Origin: Acanthosepion esculentum
Taxonomy: Eukaryota > Mollusca > Cephalopoda > Sepiida > Sepiidae
DNA length: 64,000 nucleotides
Direction of reading: 5' to 3'
NCBI GenBank assembly: GCA_964036315.1
Contig: OZ038510.1
Span: 85,787,073-85,851,072, forward strand
Shown here piece after piece: positions 35,406 through 48,255 of the stretch. Each line of letters starts with the position of its first letter. Position 1 is the stretch's first letter. The notes beneath the pieces were generated by a model. The model made no database searches. It worked only from the letters and a program-made list of their open reading frames with translations, and was not told where the DNA came from. Made by a program: the position numbers and the translations under genes.

Positions 35406-35933
35406 TTATGAACGACGTAGCTGTTGAAAAACGGACATATGATCTTCTGTTTTGAGAGACTTTTTGATCAGATCAAGAAAGAAACAACATTGAATGACAA
35501 ACACAGAATATAATTATCGTTTCCACATAATTTCACGCTCACCATTCTTTTTTTTTTCTGTTATTGACATTTTTTTATCTTTTTGTTTCTTTCTCTTTTA
35601 AAATGTATTTCTGATTTGTTTATTTGTTTTTTTTTTATCTTTCGTTGTTGTCGCTTGGCTTTCAATTTTTGCCAGTTTCCAAATAAAATACAAGGAAATA
35701 TATTTAATCACGAGCGGGAAAATGAAAAAAAAATATGCTCAAGATTGAAAACAATGCAAACAGAATTCGAAATTTTCTAATGCGTAATCTAATGAAATTA
35801 ATATAATGGCATTAGAATGGAAAACTTAAGAAAACTCGTTACAGAAGAAAAAATGTCTTTTCATGGTTTGTAGCTGTTATATCAAGATGAAAGAAGTCAA
35901 AATGATATTACCACTTCATAACAAAGCCATACG

Positions 35934-35935
<2 letters not shown>
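35406..35935. other. AT-rich unique sequence
   Basis: No gene recognised; T runs at 35548-35640. Confidence 0.3.
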
Positions 35936-35936
<1 letters not shown>

Positions 35937-35969
<33 letters not shown>

Positions 35970-36362
35970 GAAATGGTCTACGTCCGACAATTATTTTAAT
36001 ATATTTATTATTTATACGTTATTTTTATAAACATAAATATTTAAATAAATGCTCTGTTTATAATGAACAGTATTAACAAAATTTGCCGGCCTGAATGTCC
36101 GAAAAATTTCATAGAAAATACGTGTCCTCCGACAGGAATCGAACCTGTATCTTACACGGAACCGGCATATAGCCTGACGTGCTATGCCATTTAACTACAG
36201 AGGAAGCGTCTGGATGCCAAGGTTGAATAACTGCTTTTAAACTACAAATTTCCCATCATTTCTCTCGAACGCTCAAATCTGCTCGAAGCGTATCTTAATA
36301 GAAATCATGAAAAATTTGTAGTTTAAAAGCAGTTATGCAGCCTTGGTAACCAGACGCTTGCT
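35937..36362 (-). mobile_element. SINE-1 with inverted 5' flank
   Basis: (TA)n at 35937-35966, then a minus-strand tail 'gaaatggtctacgtccgac', body ('gcctgaatgtccgaaaaatt'), B-box complement near 36128 and A-box region to 36205. The 5' flank (36206-36256) is repeated inverted at 36305-36362, with the 'tttaaactacaaattt' arms facing each other. Confidence 0.78.
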
Positions 36363-36369
36363 CTATCAT

Positions 36370-36930
36370 ATTCTTATTGTTCAAAGTAGTGTCCAATAAT
36401 GGCATAAAAAGCTCAGTAAGAATAGGGTGAAATGTTGAACTCTCTTCCTGTTGTGACCTCCTGCTCCAGTTTTCCTCTCTACTGTTCCCTCTTTTGTAAA
36501 CTGATTCACCTTTCTCCTGATGAGTCTTGAATGGACTTTGAAGAAGGAAGTAAGACTATGAATGTTGGTACCATTACTGAAGGTATGGATGATGTTTTTT
36601 CCATTCAACATTGGGAAGGCATAGTGGGTCTGACACAAAACGATATTAACCTCTTCTTTTTCTAGCTGAATAACTCAAAAGGTTTTTCAGTGATTCTTAC
36701 GACAAATGGTGTAAAAATGGCTTATCTGAAAACCTGTAATAAAGAAACTTAGTTTAGTGTTTTTTCTGTTTTTTTTAGATATTAAATGTGTGCGTGCGTG
36801 CGTGCGTGCGTGCGTGCGTGTGTGTGTGTGTGTGTGTGTGATTTTTAAAAAATAATAACCATTTTATGGAATGGACAAATATCCCATGCTGTTACACGAT
36901 TTGTACAATTTTGCTGTTACATCCAGTATA
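36370..36930 (-). mobile_element. DNA transposon H, transposase N-terminus, copy 1
   Basis: The minus frame 36638-36381 reads FSNGTNIHSLTSFFKVHSRL, IRRKVNQFTKEGTVERKTGA, a helix-turn-helix with the 'EGTVERKxGxG' linker typical of IS630/Tc1/mariner proteins. The end near 36884-36928 ('atgctgttacacgatttgta') is the complement of 50416-50450. It contains (TG)n, probably secondary. No catalytic domain. Confidence 0.6.
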
Positions 36931-36943
36931 TATATATATATGT

Positions 36944-37016
<73 letters not shown>
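36785..37016. repeat. (GC/TG)n, then (TA)n/(TG)n
   Basis: 'tgcg' x8 and (TG)n at 36789-36840; (TA) at 36927-36940; (TG)n at 36941-37015. Confidence 0.95.
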
Positions 37017-37017
<1 letters not shown>

Positions 37018-37375
37018 TCTCTTCTCAGAGCTAGTTGCTGACAAGTGGTCTATTCAAGGATCAGCTCAAAAACAATTTGCTGAGGACAGAAATCGACCCG
37101 GTTAATTGGTAGACGGGACCTGCAAAAAGAATCAATTGGACAAGACTTGTCTGCGTAAAAAAAACAAAAAAACAACATCCTTCGAAAACACGAAAAGGCA
37201 AATAAAGAGACGAAGAGAGCCCAAAGAAAAGCCAGAGCTCTCCATCTCCTGAACTCTCCTACACTACCATATGGTGGCTGCGTGCATCTCTTCAGTCCGG
37301 CATAAGAAGCATTTCGCACAGAAGGAAATGTCTATGAGCACCCCCATACTCGGCAACGAGTTCCGCCAACCACGC

Positions 37376-37448
<73 letters not shown>

Positions 37449-38033
37449 CTGGTGCTCATTGGTAAATGATATAACGGGGTAGAAGGGGCTCCGGTAAGCC
37501 GTGCTGAAGGCAACCCATCTAGGAGAAGGAAATCTCTGATATAAAAAAAAAACACCCAGCGGACGCCAATTCCCCGCATCCGGATGGTCTACAGTTTCAT
37601 CTGTTGTCGGCTATCTTGCCTCTGCTTGTTACTGGATCTCAGCTTTTTGAACCGAGGGAGGGACTTAGCTGTCGTACAAAGCTATGTCTGTATATTAACC
37701 ATCTATGTACAGATACTCCTTCTGACTTTCGGAAGGTCAATTCATGGAGGAGTAGCAATCGTCTGACAAGATGTCGCAATCAACAACATGTATGTATTTA
37801 TTAATCTGTGGGCATACTCTTAAAGACAAAATATACAATGTTGACTTTTTCACTAAGAGCAAAATTGGAGGAATTGAAAAAAAATGTCAAATTTAGAATT
37901 CTCAGAGTCTCTCTTTCGTTCGTGCCCATGTGCAGTCGCACCAACGTAAATATAAACTTGGTCAGATGACGTCCTAAAGAAGGTAACGCGTCACATGAAA
38001 ACTTTTTCTACAGTCATACTTCTTTTCTTTCCA

Positions 38034-38036
<3 letters not shown>
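37017..38036. other. Unique intervals around a (TA)n tract
   Basis: (TA)n at 37380-37443. The flanks are GC-balanced (37100-37370 and 37450-37760) and may be old element remnants, but I cannot name them. No gene supported. Confidence 0.35.
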
Positions 38037-38104
<68 letters not shown>

Positions 38105-38265
38105 ATTGTCATCCACAAACAGACTGTTTCGCTGTTTCACAACTCATCAGTGTGCCAAGACATCTGATTGCCTCAAGCCGGGATCGAAACCCGACTGATT
38201 TGGTATCAGTCGGAGATTTTACTCCCATTGGTGGACGGCAGGAATGAAGGTGAATTTAGACGTAT
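38037..38265 (-). mobile_element. SINE-4, copy 2, with (TA)n(TG)n tail
   Basis: The minus strand reads a B box 'gtttcgatcccggcttgagg' (about 38196-38180), then 'cttggcacactgatgagttg' and 'gcgaaacagtctgtttgtgg'. Its 3' end runs into TG/TA repeats (38037-38104). Confidence 0.65.
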
Positions 38266-38410
38266 TTATTCTTAGGCAAACACGCCAGTGATCGGAGAAC
38301 TCGATTCGTCTTAACGAAGAGTTTTGCATCAGCAGCAGTAATAGTCACTGTTTACAAATTCACTTTTCTCCCCGAAGAGCTCAACCTAAAAAGATGTTTT
38401 TTTCAGGAGC

Positions 38411-38560
38411 ATGCATATATACATATATTGTCATCAACAGACAGACTGTTTCGCTGCTTTACAGCCCATCAATGTGGCTAGACATCCGATTGCCTCAAAC
38501 CGAGATCGAAACCCGACTGATGTATCAAAGGTTAAGAAATCTGTCAATCACGCTCCCATG
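38411..38560 (-). mobile_element. SINE-4, copy 3
   Basis: About 85% like copy 2 by eye: 'gtttcgatctcggtttgagg', 'tggctagacatccgattgcc' complement, tail 'tctgttgatgacaata' next to TA-rich DNA. Confidence 0.65.
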
Positions 38561-38744
38561 GTTTCAACCTTTCAGTATCCTCAGGCGATATAGGCCAAAT
38601 GATTTCCTAATGCTTTATTATTTATATATGAACGCACAACGTGAAGCGTAACAGAAGGGGAGGAGGAGTAAGGCAAGAGTATTGAAATTGCATTGGAGAG
38701 GGATTAAATAAATTGTACATACTTTCATCCAGGTTCGTACGAAC

Positions 38745-39330
38745 TCAAAATGTACGTTTTGCGTGTAAAAATCGCGACATTATTTCAGATCTTTCATTTA
38801 GTAGATTTTCTTTTTTTATCTGTAAATGTTATTATTGCTATTTTTTTCTCTTGACAGTTTGCAGATATCAATATGATTGTTGTAATGTTTGGTTCTTAAT
38901 ATTTTCTAGTTTACACTCGGATTTTTGTTATTTTTTTCTTTTAATTTCCACACATGGCTGGCTACTCTGGTAGAATTCCATTCTAGCTTGAATGATGACT
39001 TGTGATTATACCATCTCTTCTTGAAGCTGCCTTCAGTAGATCCTATGTATATTTTGGTCTCACCATTTGTATCTTTTACTTCGGCTTTATAAATTACTCC
39101 TTCAGTTTTGCCAACTCCATCCAGTGGACATTAAACTTTATCTCTACAGTTACGGGTAAAAATCGCGACATTATTTCAGATCTTTCAATTAGTAGATTCA
39201 GATTACTGCCTTCAGTACACCCCACGTATATTTTGCTCTGGCTAATTATATGTTTTACTTCTGATTTGTAAATTACTCCTTCCGTTTTGCAAAATCCGTC
39301 CATGGACATTTACCTTTATCTCTACAGTTT
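38745..39330 (-). pseudogene. Penelope-like GIY-YIG domain, tandem duplicated
   Basis: Minus frames read DGFCKTEGVIYKSEV and KIYVGCTEGS (39309-39180), and again LAKLKE-VIYKAEV, KIYIGSTEGSFKKRWYNHKS and WNSTRVASHVWKLK (39130-38945). These are the GIY-YIG endonuclease of a Penelope-like element in two partial tandem copies. The phrase 'aaaatcgcgacattatttca' recurs at 38768 and 39158, marking the duplication. It is a different lineage from the 7-kb copy. Confidence 0.8.
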
Positions 39331-39610
39331 CATGTTTCACTATTAACGATATCTTGCTGCGCGTTAGCATTGAAATTCCTAGCGTTTTGTCATTTTATTG
39401 TAGTTTCCAAATTACTAGCACATTAATAACTTAATTTAACTGTATTTTTTTTATCAAAGATCTTGTGTAATTCGGAATTTCGACTAATAAACCCAAACTA
39501 AACTGAATTTGGTAAAATAATTCAGAAAATACTGAAAAATGTGTGACTTATTGTTGTAACCTAGAAAATATTACTGAATGAGGAATAACCAAAACGGAGG
39601 TTGGAAATGA
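39331..39610. other. AT-rich unique sequence
   Basis: No element recognised. Confidence 0.3.
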
Positions 39611-39611
39611 A

Positions 39612-40017
39612 ATGGCAATCTTTATAACATCAAAAAAATACAATACTCGCCAGCGGCGTGAAGTAGGTAAACCACTGCTAGTGGTGGACTACTTAAACAA
39701 CATAAAAAACAACAATAAAGAAACGCTTGTATGGACACCTTCCTCCTATCTGAGTTTCCCTAAGAGAGAGAAGGCTTCGGCTACCTGGTTATTCCTGGAG
39801 AAACCAGTCAGAACTTGTGAGTGACACCCTCCTATGGAAACCATTGCCCGGTAAAAGAACGGTTAAAAGACCTCATTACACCTATATTGACCAACTTGTA
39901 GATGACTCTGGATGCCATCTGAGGACCTGCCGATGTCTGACACAGATGATTGGAAGGAATGAGTCAGATGAATCCGAGGAGAATTCTCGACCTAATGATG
40001 ATGATGATGATGATATG
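39612..40017 (+). pseudogene. LINE C-terminal fragment with (GAT)n end
   Basis: 39817-40017 reads LLWKPLPGKRTVKRPHYTYI, DQLVDDSG and (D)n from (GAT)n. 'GxRxxxRPxxTYxDxLxxD' is the usual C-terminus of many APE-type LINE proteins. The preceding frame (39612-39824: KPLLVVDYLNNIKNNNKE) may be a piggyBac-like remnant, but that is weak. Confidence 0.45.
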
Positions 40018-40354
40018 AGAATCCGAATTTGTTCGATGAAAGGCCATTTTATTAATGCCATTCGGAGATATTTAACTTGCTACAAGAGAGAGGTATTGGT
40101 TAAAATTATGTAAAGGAATATAAAGAATATGTGTACGATTCTCCTACGCAAAAACACGAAACGATGACTAAAAAACAGTGAGACAAAGAGATACAATTTC
40201 AGGTTAATTATTGGCAATATACATTGAAAGGCACATTATTCTAATATGCTTCCAAAATATATTAGATTTACATAGCAGTACCAACAGTTGTTTGAGACGT
40301 ACATTATTAAACGTTGATGCATACTTAAGACCTATAAATAGTCTTTAATTAATA

Positions 40355-40965
40355 TATTTCATGTATTATTTACATTATACAGAGTGTTATCCTCATTGCC
40401 TTATTACAACGTTTCGGCCTTTGTACACTACGGCCGTTATGTCTATGTCTCGCTATATATCTGTCTCTATCTCTGAGATGAGGTATTATGATTACTTACA
40501 TTATTTACATTATTCGGACTGTTATCCTCATCTTCATTGCCATATTCACAACGTTTCGGCCGTTGTACGCTCCGGCCTTTATGTCTATGTCTTTCTATAT
40601 ATCTGTCTATATCTCTGAGATGAGGTATTATGATTACTTACATTATTCGGACTGTTATCCTCATTTTCATTGCCATATTCACAATGTTTCGGCCGTTGTA
40701 GGCTCCGGCCTTTATGTTTATGTCTCTCTATATATCTGTCTATATCTCTGAGATGAGGTATTATGATTACTTACATTATTTACATTATTCGGACTGTTAT
40801 CCTCATCTTCACTGCCATATTCACAACGTTTCGGCCGTTGTACGCTCCGGCCTTTATGTCTATGTCTCTCTATATATCTGTCTATATATCTGAGATGAGG
40901 TATTATGATTATTTACTTTATTCGGACTGTTATCCTCATCTCCAGTTTGCAGATAACGTGCCGAA
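40355..40965 (-). repeat. Tandem SINE-3 3' domains, five units
   Basis: The 'ctgagatgaggtattatgat' phrase recurs at about 40472, 40614, 40747 and 40890. Each unit holds the 'ttattcggactgttatcctc' and 'aacgtttcggcc' blocks of the SINE-3 tail. Unit length is 133-143 bp. The upstream partial unit starts near 40358. The overlapping plus frames are repeat translations. Confidence 0.85.
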
Positions 40966-41050
40966 ATAGTAGATGACTCTGGTGCGGTAGTCATAAGGTC
41001 GTCGCATGACGTGACCTAGCCAGCGAACACGGCGCTGGTGGATGGTACGA
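40966..41050 (-). pseudogene. LINE C-terminal scrap
   Basis: The minus frame reads RRVRWLGHVMRRPYDYRTRV, the 'RRxRxLGHVxR' motif of APE-type LINE C-termini. Nothing upstream continues it clearly. Confidence 0.5.
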
Positions 41051-41930
41051 AAGAGGATTAATTGGCCGGTCCACCGGTGGGGCTCCCTATCGGACACAAG
41101 ATCGAACCAGCGCACCCCTCCTCGATAGCATTTACAATGCGAATAGAAATAAAGAAAATTGTTTGAAAACCAACTCGGGAATGAACCTCGATGGATACGT
41201 TTGAATAAAATGTTTTCTTGTCTTTGCCCGGACATGGATTTTAATATTAAAATGAAAGGTTTCGTTGTCCTTGCCTATTTTTTTTTTTTAATTTGGTCGG
41301 CTGGGCGGGAAAAGAAAGCCCATATTCTCCGCTAGCTTGTCATGCCGATAAAGCATGCCGGGAAATTGCGAAACATTGATTATGGGAGTACCTGCTCACA
41401 GGAGTAGAAGCCATCTGTCATCGTCCGCGTACGCGTCTGCACGTGTCTTATACAGCATTACATAAATCTCTCCTCGGTGTCATACAATATATTTTACTAA
41501 AGGCGGTTGTTTCCAAGCGTTTTACTAGTATTGATAAAGCACAACACATTTGTTTATTGATTGATATCAATGATGATATTTACATATGTCTTGACAAACT
41601 TCTTATTCAAAAAGAAATGTCTTTTGGGTGGTCTAATAAATAAATAAAATGCTACCCACAGTTTTTTGGTGTTTTGTTTTTATTGAGTGGGGAGAAAAAG
41701 AATATAAAAAATGTATAACTTTTGTATAAGATTTTTCTCAGAGTCCAGAGTTCACCAAAGTTCACAATATTGTCAGTTAAAATTAGTGAGATAATAGACG
41801 CAAAATGTTTTTAAAAGTTTTCCACATGCATACAAGGGACAATTGTTTTTATACTTTTGACTCGTGTAGAAGAGATGAAAAAAAAGTAAATATTTTAAAA
41901 AAAAAAAAAAAATTCTATCATAACTAAAAA
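41050..41930. other. Unique sequence, GC-richer at 41290-41440
   Basis: No motif recognised. The frame at 41443-41643 is unsupported. Confidence 0.3.
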
Positions 41931-42905
41931 ATTCTCGGAAATATATATTTTTCGACGAAAATACACCTATCATAACCAAAACTGCAATAGAAATATATTT
42001 TTTCTGACAAAAACCATATCTATCATAACCAAAATTGCCAAATATTTATTTTTCAATAAAAAAAAACACCATCTCTCAGAACCAAAAAAAACCTTAGACA
42101 TATATATTTTTCTATAAAAATACATCCTCTAACAAAACCAAAAATGCATTGAAAATTTATATCTTCTGACAAAAATACACACTTTATCATGAATAAAAAT
42201 GCTTTAGAAATATATATCTTTCGGCAAAAACACCATCTATCATAACCAAAAATACCTTAGAAATATCTATTTTATGACAAAAATACATATTCTGTCATAA
42301 CCCAAACTGCCTAAGAGATATATATCTTTCCACAAAAATAATCACTGTATCATAATAAAATATTCCTTAGAAATATACGCATATTGTTACAAAAACACAC
42401 CCGCTATCATAATCAAAATGATTAGAAATATATATTTTTCGGCACAAATGCATACTGTCATAATAAATATGACTCAAAAATATATATTTTCTAAGAAAGA
42501 TACACTCTAGTCTATCATAAACAAAATGTTTCTTAGAAAAACATACTTTTTGACTAAAAAACAAACGCTATAATAAACAAAATACCATAGAAATATATAT
42601 TTTTTAAACAAAAGCACCTTATCTTTCATAAGCAAAAATACCTCCGAAATAAATATTTTTCTACAAAAATACATCCTTTTTCAAAACCAAAACTGCCTTG
42701 AAAAATTATATTTTCTGAAAAAATACACACTCTATCATGAATAAAATGCCTTAGAAATATATATCTTTCGGCAAAAACACCATCTATTATAACCGAAAAT
42801 TCCTCAGAAATACATACATTTCGAAAAAAAACAAAATAGCTTAGAAATATATATTTTATGACAAAAACACACATTTTGTCATAACAAAAATTCATAAGAA
42901 ATATA
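41930..42905. repeat. Degenerate ~55-bp minisatellite
   Basis: The phrases 'cttagaaatatatat', 'ttttcggcaaaaaca' and 'ctatcataaccaaaa' recur every 53-57 bp, about 17 units. Divergence between units is high, suggesting age. Confidence 0.85.
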
Positions 42906-43145
42906 TATTTCGGCCTTTCAGTATCTGTCTATATTTCAGAGATGAGATATTAGGTACACTATTTACATTATTCGGACTATTGTCCTCATCTTTGTCACCA
43001 TAATTATTACAACGTTTCGGCCCTTCAGTATCTGTCTATATTTCAGAGATGAGATATTATGTACACTATTTACATTATTCGGACTATTGTCCTCATCTTT
43101 GTCGCCATATTTATTACAACGTTTCGGCCTTTCAGTATCTGTGGT
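42905..43145 (-). repeat. SINE-3 3' domains, two 107-bp units
   Basis: 'cagtatctgtctatatttca' occurs at 42919 and 43026 and partly at 43133. Each unit includes 'ttcggactattgtcctcatc' and 'acaacgtttcggcc'. Confidence 0.8.
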
Positions 43146-43319
43146 TTTTAACCTTTTTTGTAGTCACGGGTTCCTATAAGAATTAATAAACAGATAGGCA
43201 AGCAGATACACATAGTTTGATTAATTTTTCACAACGGGATATTTTTAATTTGCTCCCAGATTTGGCTTAATTCCACGATGGGCAACGGTCTTGAGGAGTA
43301 AAGTTCATAGATATACAGA

Positions 43320-46300
43320 CAAATACTCACGAAAGACGAAAGTAAATACTAGACAAAAATTAATAATAATGGCTGACAATGCTTCATCTAATAAAAAATG
43401 AAGATGAAAGTAAATACTAGTCAAAATGTAATAATAATGGCTGACAGTGCTTCATCTAATAAAAAATGAAGATGAAAGTAAATACTAGTCAAAAATTAAT
43501 AATAATGGCTGACAATGCTTCATCTAATAAAAAATGAATATGAAAGTAAATACTAGTCAAAAATTAATAATAATGGCTGACAATGCTTCATCTAATAAAA
43601 AATGAATATGAAAGTAAATACTAGTCAAAAATTACTAATAATGGTTGACAATGCTTCAACTAATAAAAAATGAAGATGAAAGTAAATACTAGTCAAAAAT
43701 TAATAATAATGGCTGACAATGCTTCATCTAATAAAAAAGGAATATGAAAGTAAATACTAGTCAAAATGTAATAATAATGGCTGACAGTACTTCATCTAAT
43801 AAAAAAGGAATATGAAAGTAAATACTAGTCAAAAATTAATAATAATGGCTGAAAATGCTTCATCTAATAAAAAATGAAGATGAAAGTAAATACTACTCAA
43901 AATGTAATAATAATGACTGACAGTGCTTCATCTAATAAAAAATGAAGATGAAAGTAAATACTAGTCAAAAATTAATAATAATGGCTGACAATGCTTCATC
44001 TAAAAAAAATGAAGATGAAAGTAAATACTAGTCAAAAATTAATAATAATGGCTGACAATGCTTTATCTAATAAAAAATGAAGATGAAAGTAAATACTAGT
44101 CAAAAATTAATAATAATGGCTGACAGTGCTTCATCTAATAAAAAATGAAGATGAAAGTAAATACTAGTCAAAATGTAATAATAATTGTTGACAATTCTTC
44201 ATCTAATAAAAAATGAATATGAAAGTAAATACTAGTCAAAAATTAATAATAATGGCTGACAATGCTTCATCTAATAAAAAAGGAATATGAAAGTAAATAC
44301 TAGTCAAAATGTAATAATAATGGCTGACAGTACTTCATCTAATAAAAAAGGAATATGAAAGTAAATACTAGTCAAAAATTAATAATAATGGCTGAAAATG
44401 CTTCATCTAATAAAAAATGAAGATGAAAGTAAATACTACTCAAAATGTAATAATAATGGCTGACAGTGCTTCATCTAATAAAAAATGAAGATGAAAGTAA
44501 ATACTAGTCAAAAATTAATAATAATGGCTGACAATGCTTCATCTAAAAAAAATGAAGATGAAAGTAAATACTAGTCAAAATGTAATAATAATTGTTGACA
44601 ATTCTTCATCTAATAAAAAATGAATATGAAAGTAAATACTAGTCAAAAATTAATAATAATGGCTGACAATGCTTCATCTAATAAAAAAGGAATATGAAAG
44701 TAAATACTAGTCAAAATGTAATAATAATGGCTGACAGTACTTCATCTAATAAAAAAGGAATATGAAAGTAAATACTAGTCAAAAATTAATAATAATGGCT
44801 GAAAATGCTTCATCTAATAAAAAATGAAGATGAAAGTAAATACTACTCAAAATGTAATAATAATGGCTGACAGTGCTTCATCTAATAAAAAATGAAGATG
44901 AAAGTAAATACTAGTCAAAAATTAATAATAATGGCTGACAATGCTTCATCTAAAAAAAATGAAGATGAAAGTAAATACTAGTCAAAATGTAATAATAATG
45001 GCTAACAATGCTTCATCTAATAAAAAAGGAATATGAAAGTAAATACTAGTCAAAAATTAATAATAATGGCTGACAATGCTTTATCTAATAAAAAATGAAG
45101 ATGAAAGTAAATACTAGTCAAAAATTAATAATAATGGCTGACAGTGCTTCATCTAATAAAAAATGAAGATGAAAGTAAATACTAGTCAAAATGTAATAAT
45201 AATTGTTGACAATTCTTCATCTAATAAAAAATGAATATGAAAGTAAATACTAGTCAAAAATTAATAATAATGGCTGACAATGCTTCATCTAATAAAAAAT
45301 GAAGATGAAAGTAAATACTAGTCAAAAATTAATAATAATGGCTGACAAAGCTTCATCTAATAAAAATTGAAGATGAAAGTAAATACTAGTCAAAATGTAA
45401 TAATAATGGCTGAGAGTGCTTCATCTAATAAAAAAGGAATATGAAAGTAAATACTAGTCAAAATTAATAATAATGGCTGACAATGCTTCATCTAATAAAA
45501 AATGAAGATGAAAGTAAATACTAGTAAAAAATTAATAATAATGGCTGACAGTGCTTCATCTAATAAAAAAGGAATATGAAAGTAAATACTAGTCAAAAAT
45601 TAATAATAATGGCTGACAATGCTTCATCTAATAAAAAATGAATATGAAAGTAAATACTAGTCAAAATGTAATAATAATGGCTGACAGTGCTTCATCTAAT
45701 AAAAAAGGAATATGAAAGTAAATACTAGTCAAAAATTAATAATAATGGCTGACAATGCTTCATCTAATAAAAAATGAAGATGAAAGTAAATACTAGTCAA
45801 AAATTAATAATAATGGCTGATAATGCTTCATCTAATAAAAAATGAAGATGAAAGTAAATACTAGTCAAAATGTAATAATAATGGCTAACAATGCTTCATC
45901 TAATAAAAAAGGAATATGAAAGTAAATACTAGTCAAAAATTAATAATAATGGCTTACAATGCTTTATCTAATAAAAAATGAAGATGAAAGTAAATACTAG
46001 TCAAAAATTAATAATAATGGCTGACAGTGCTTCATCTAATAAAAAATGAAGATGAAAGTAAATACTAGTCAAAATGTAATAATAATTGTTGACAATTCTT
46101 CATCTAATAAAAAATGAATATGAAAGTAAATACTAGTCAAAAATTAATAATAATGGCTGACAATGCTTCATCTAATAAAAAAGGAATATGAAAGTAAATA
46201 CTAGTCAAAATGTAATAATAATGGCTGACAGTACTTCATCTAATAAAAAAGGAATATGAAAGTAAATACTAGTCAAAAATTAATAATAATGGCTGAAAAT

Positions 46301-48255
46301 GCTTCATCTAATAAAAAATGAAGATGAAAGTAAATACTACTCAAAATGTAATAATAATGGCTGACAGTGCTTCATCTAATAAAAAATGAAGATGAAAGTA
46401 AATACTAGTCAAAAATTAATAATAATGGCTGACAATGCTTCATCTAAAAAAAATGAAGATGAAAGTAAATACTAGTCAAAATGTAATAATAATGGCTAAC
46501 AATGCTTCATCTAATAAAAAAGGAATATGAAAGTAAATACTAGTCAAAAATTAATAATAATGGCTGACAATGCTTTATCTAATAAAAAATGAAGATGAAA
46601 GTAAATACTAGTCAAAAATTAATAATAATGGCTGACAGTGCTTCATCTAATAAAAAATGAAGATGAAAGTAAATACTAGTCAAAATGTAATAATAATTGT
46701 TGACAATTCTTCATCTAATAAAAAATGAATATGAAAGTAAATACTAGTCAAAAATTAATAATAATGGCTGACAATGCTTCAGCTAATAAAATATGAAGAT
46801 GAAAGTAAATACTAGTCAAACATGAATAATAATGGCTGACAATTCTTCATCTAATAAAAAAGGAATATGAAAGTAAATACTAGTCAAAATGTAATAATAA
46901 TGACTGACAGTGCTTCATCTAATAAAAAAGGAATATGAAAGTAAATACTAGTCAAAAATTAATAATAATGGCTGACAATGCTTCATCTAATAAAAAATGA
47001 AGATGAAAGTAAATACTAGTCAAAATGTAATAATAATGGCTGACAGTGCTTCATCTAATAAAAAAGGAATATGAAAGTAAATACTAGTCAAAAATTAATA
47101 ATAATGGCTGACAATGCTTTATCTAATAAAAAATGAAGATGAAAGTAAATACTAGTCAAAAATTAATAATAATGGCTGACAATGCTTTATCTAATAAAAA
47201 ATGAAGATGAAAGTAAATACTAGTCAAAAATTAATAATAATTGTTGACAATTCTTCATCAAACAAAAAATGAATATGAAAGTAAATACTAGTCAAAAATT
47301 AATAATAATGGCTGACAATGCTTCATCTAATAAAAAATGAAGATGAAAGTAAATACTAGTCAAAAATTAATAATAATGGCTGACAAAGCTTCATCTAATA
47401 AAAAAGGAATATGAAAGTAAATACTAGTCAAAATGTAATAATAATGGCTGACAGTGCTTCATCTAATAAAAAAGGAATATGAAAGTAAATACTAGTCAAA
47501 ATTAATAATAATGGCTGACAATGCTTCATCTAATAAAAAATGAAGATGAAAGTAAATACTAGTAAAAATTTAATAATAATGGCTGACAGTGCTTCATCTA
47601 ATAAAAAAGGAATATGAAAGTAAATACTAGTCAAAAATTAATAATAATGGCTGACAATGCTTCATCTAATAAAAAATGAAGATGACAGTAAATACTAGTC
47701 AAAATGTAATAATAATGGCTGACAGTGCTTCATCTAATAAAAAAGGAATATGAAAGTAAATACTAGTCAAAAATTAATAATAATGGCTGACAATGCTTCA
47801 TCTAATAAAAAATGAAGATGAAAGTAAATACTAGTCAAAAATTAATAATAATGGCTGATAATGCTTCATCTAATAAAAAATGAAGATGAAAGTAAATACT
47901 AGTCAAAATGTAATAATAATGGCTGACAGTGCTTCATCTAATAAAAAATGAAGATGAAAGTAAATACTAGTCAAAAATTAATAATAATGGCTGACAATGC
48001 TTCATCTAATAAAAAATGAAGATGAAAGTAAATACTAGTCAAAAATTAATAATAATGGCTGATAATGCTTCATCTAATAAAAAATGAAGATGAAAGTAAA
48101 TACTAGTAAAAAATTAATAATAATGGCTGACAATGCTTCATCTAATAAAACATGATGAAAGTATATACTAGGCAAAAACAAATATACCGGTCAACAATGC
48201 TTCATCTAATAAAAATGAAGATGACATTATATACTATTCAAAAATTTTGAAAATT
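43320..48255. repeat. 68-bp satellite DNA, about 72 copies
   Basis: The monomer is 'aagatgaaagtaaatactag', 'tcaaaaattaataataatgg', 'ctgacaatgcttcatctaat', 'aaaaaatg' (68 bp, strongly AT-rich). Variants at fixed sites ('aaaatgtaata', 'gacagtgc', 'attgttgacaattc', 'aaggaatatg', 'tactactc') recur at multiples of 68 bp: 'tactactc' at 43891, 44434, 44841 and 46334; 'attgttgac' at 44184, 44591, 45202, 46084, 46696 and 47240. This shows block duplication. Edge units (43320, 48130-48255) are diverged. Every frame has a stop. Confidence 0.95.

Noticed and set aside
43320..48255. CRISPR-like array of 68-bp repeats
   Set aside because: There are no unique spacers; monomers are contiguous and the setting is eukaryotic. 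It is satellite DNA.
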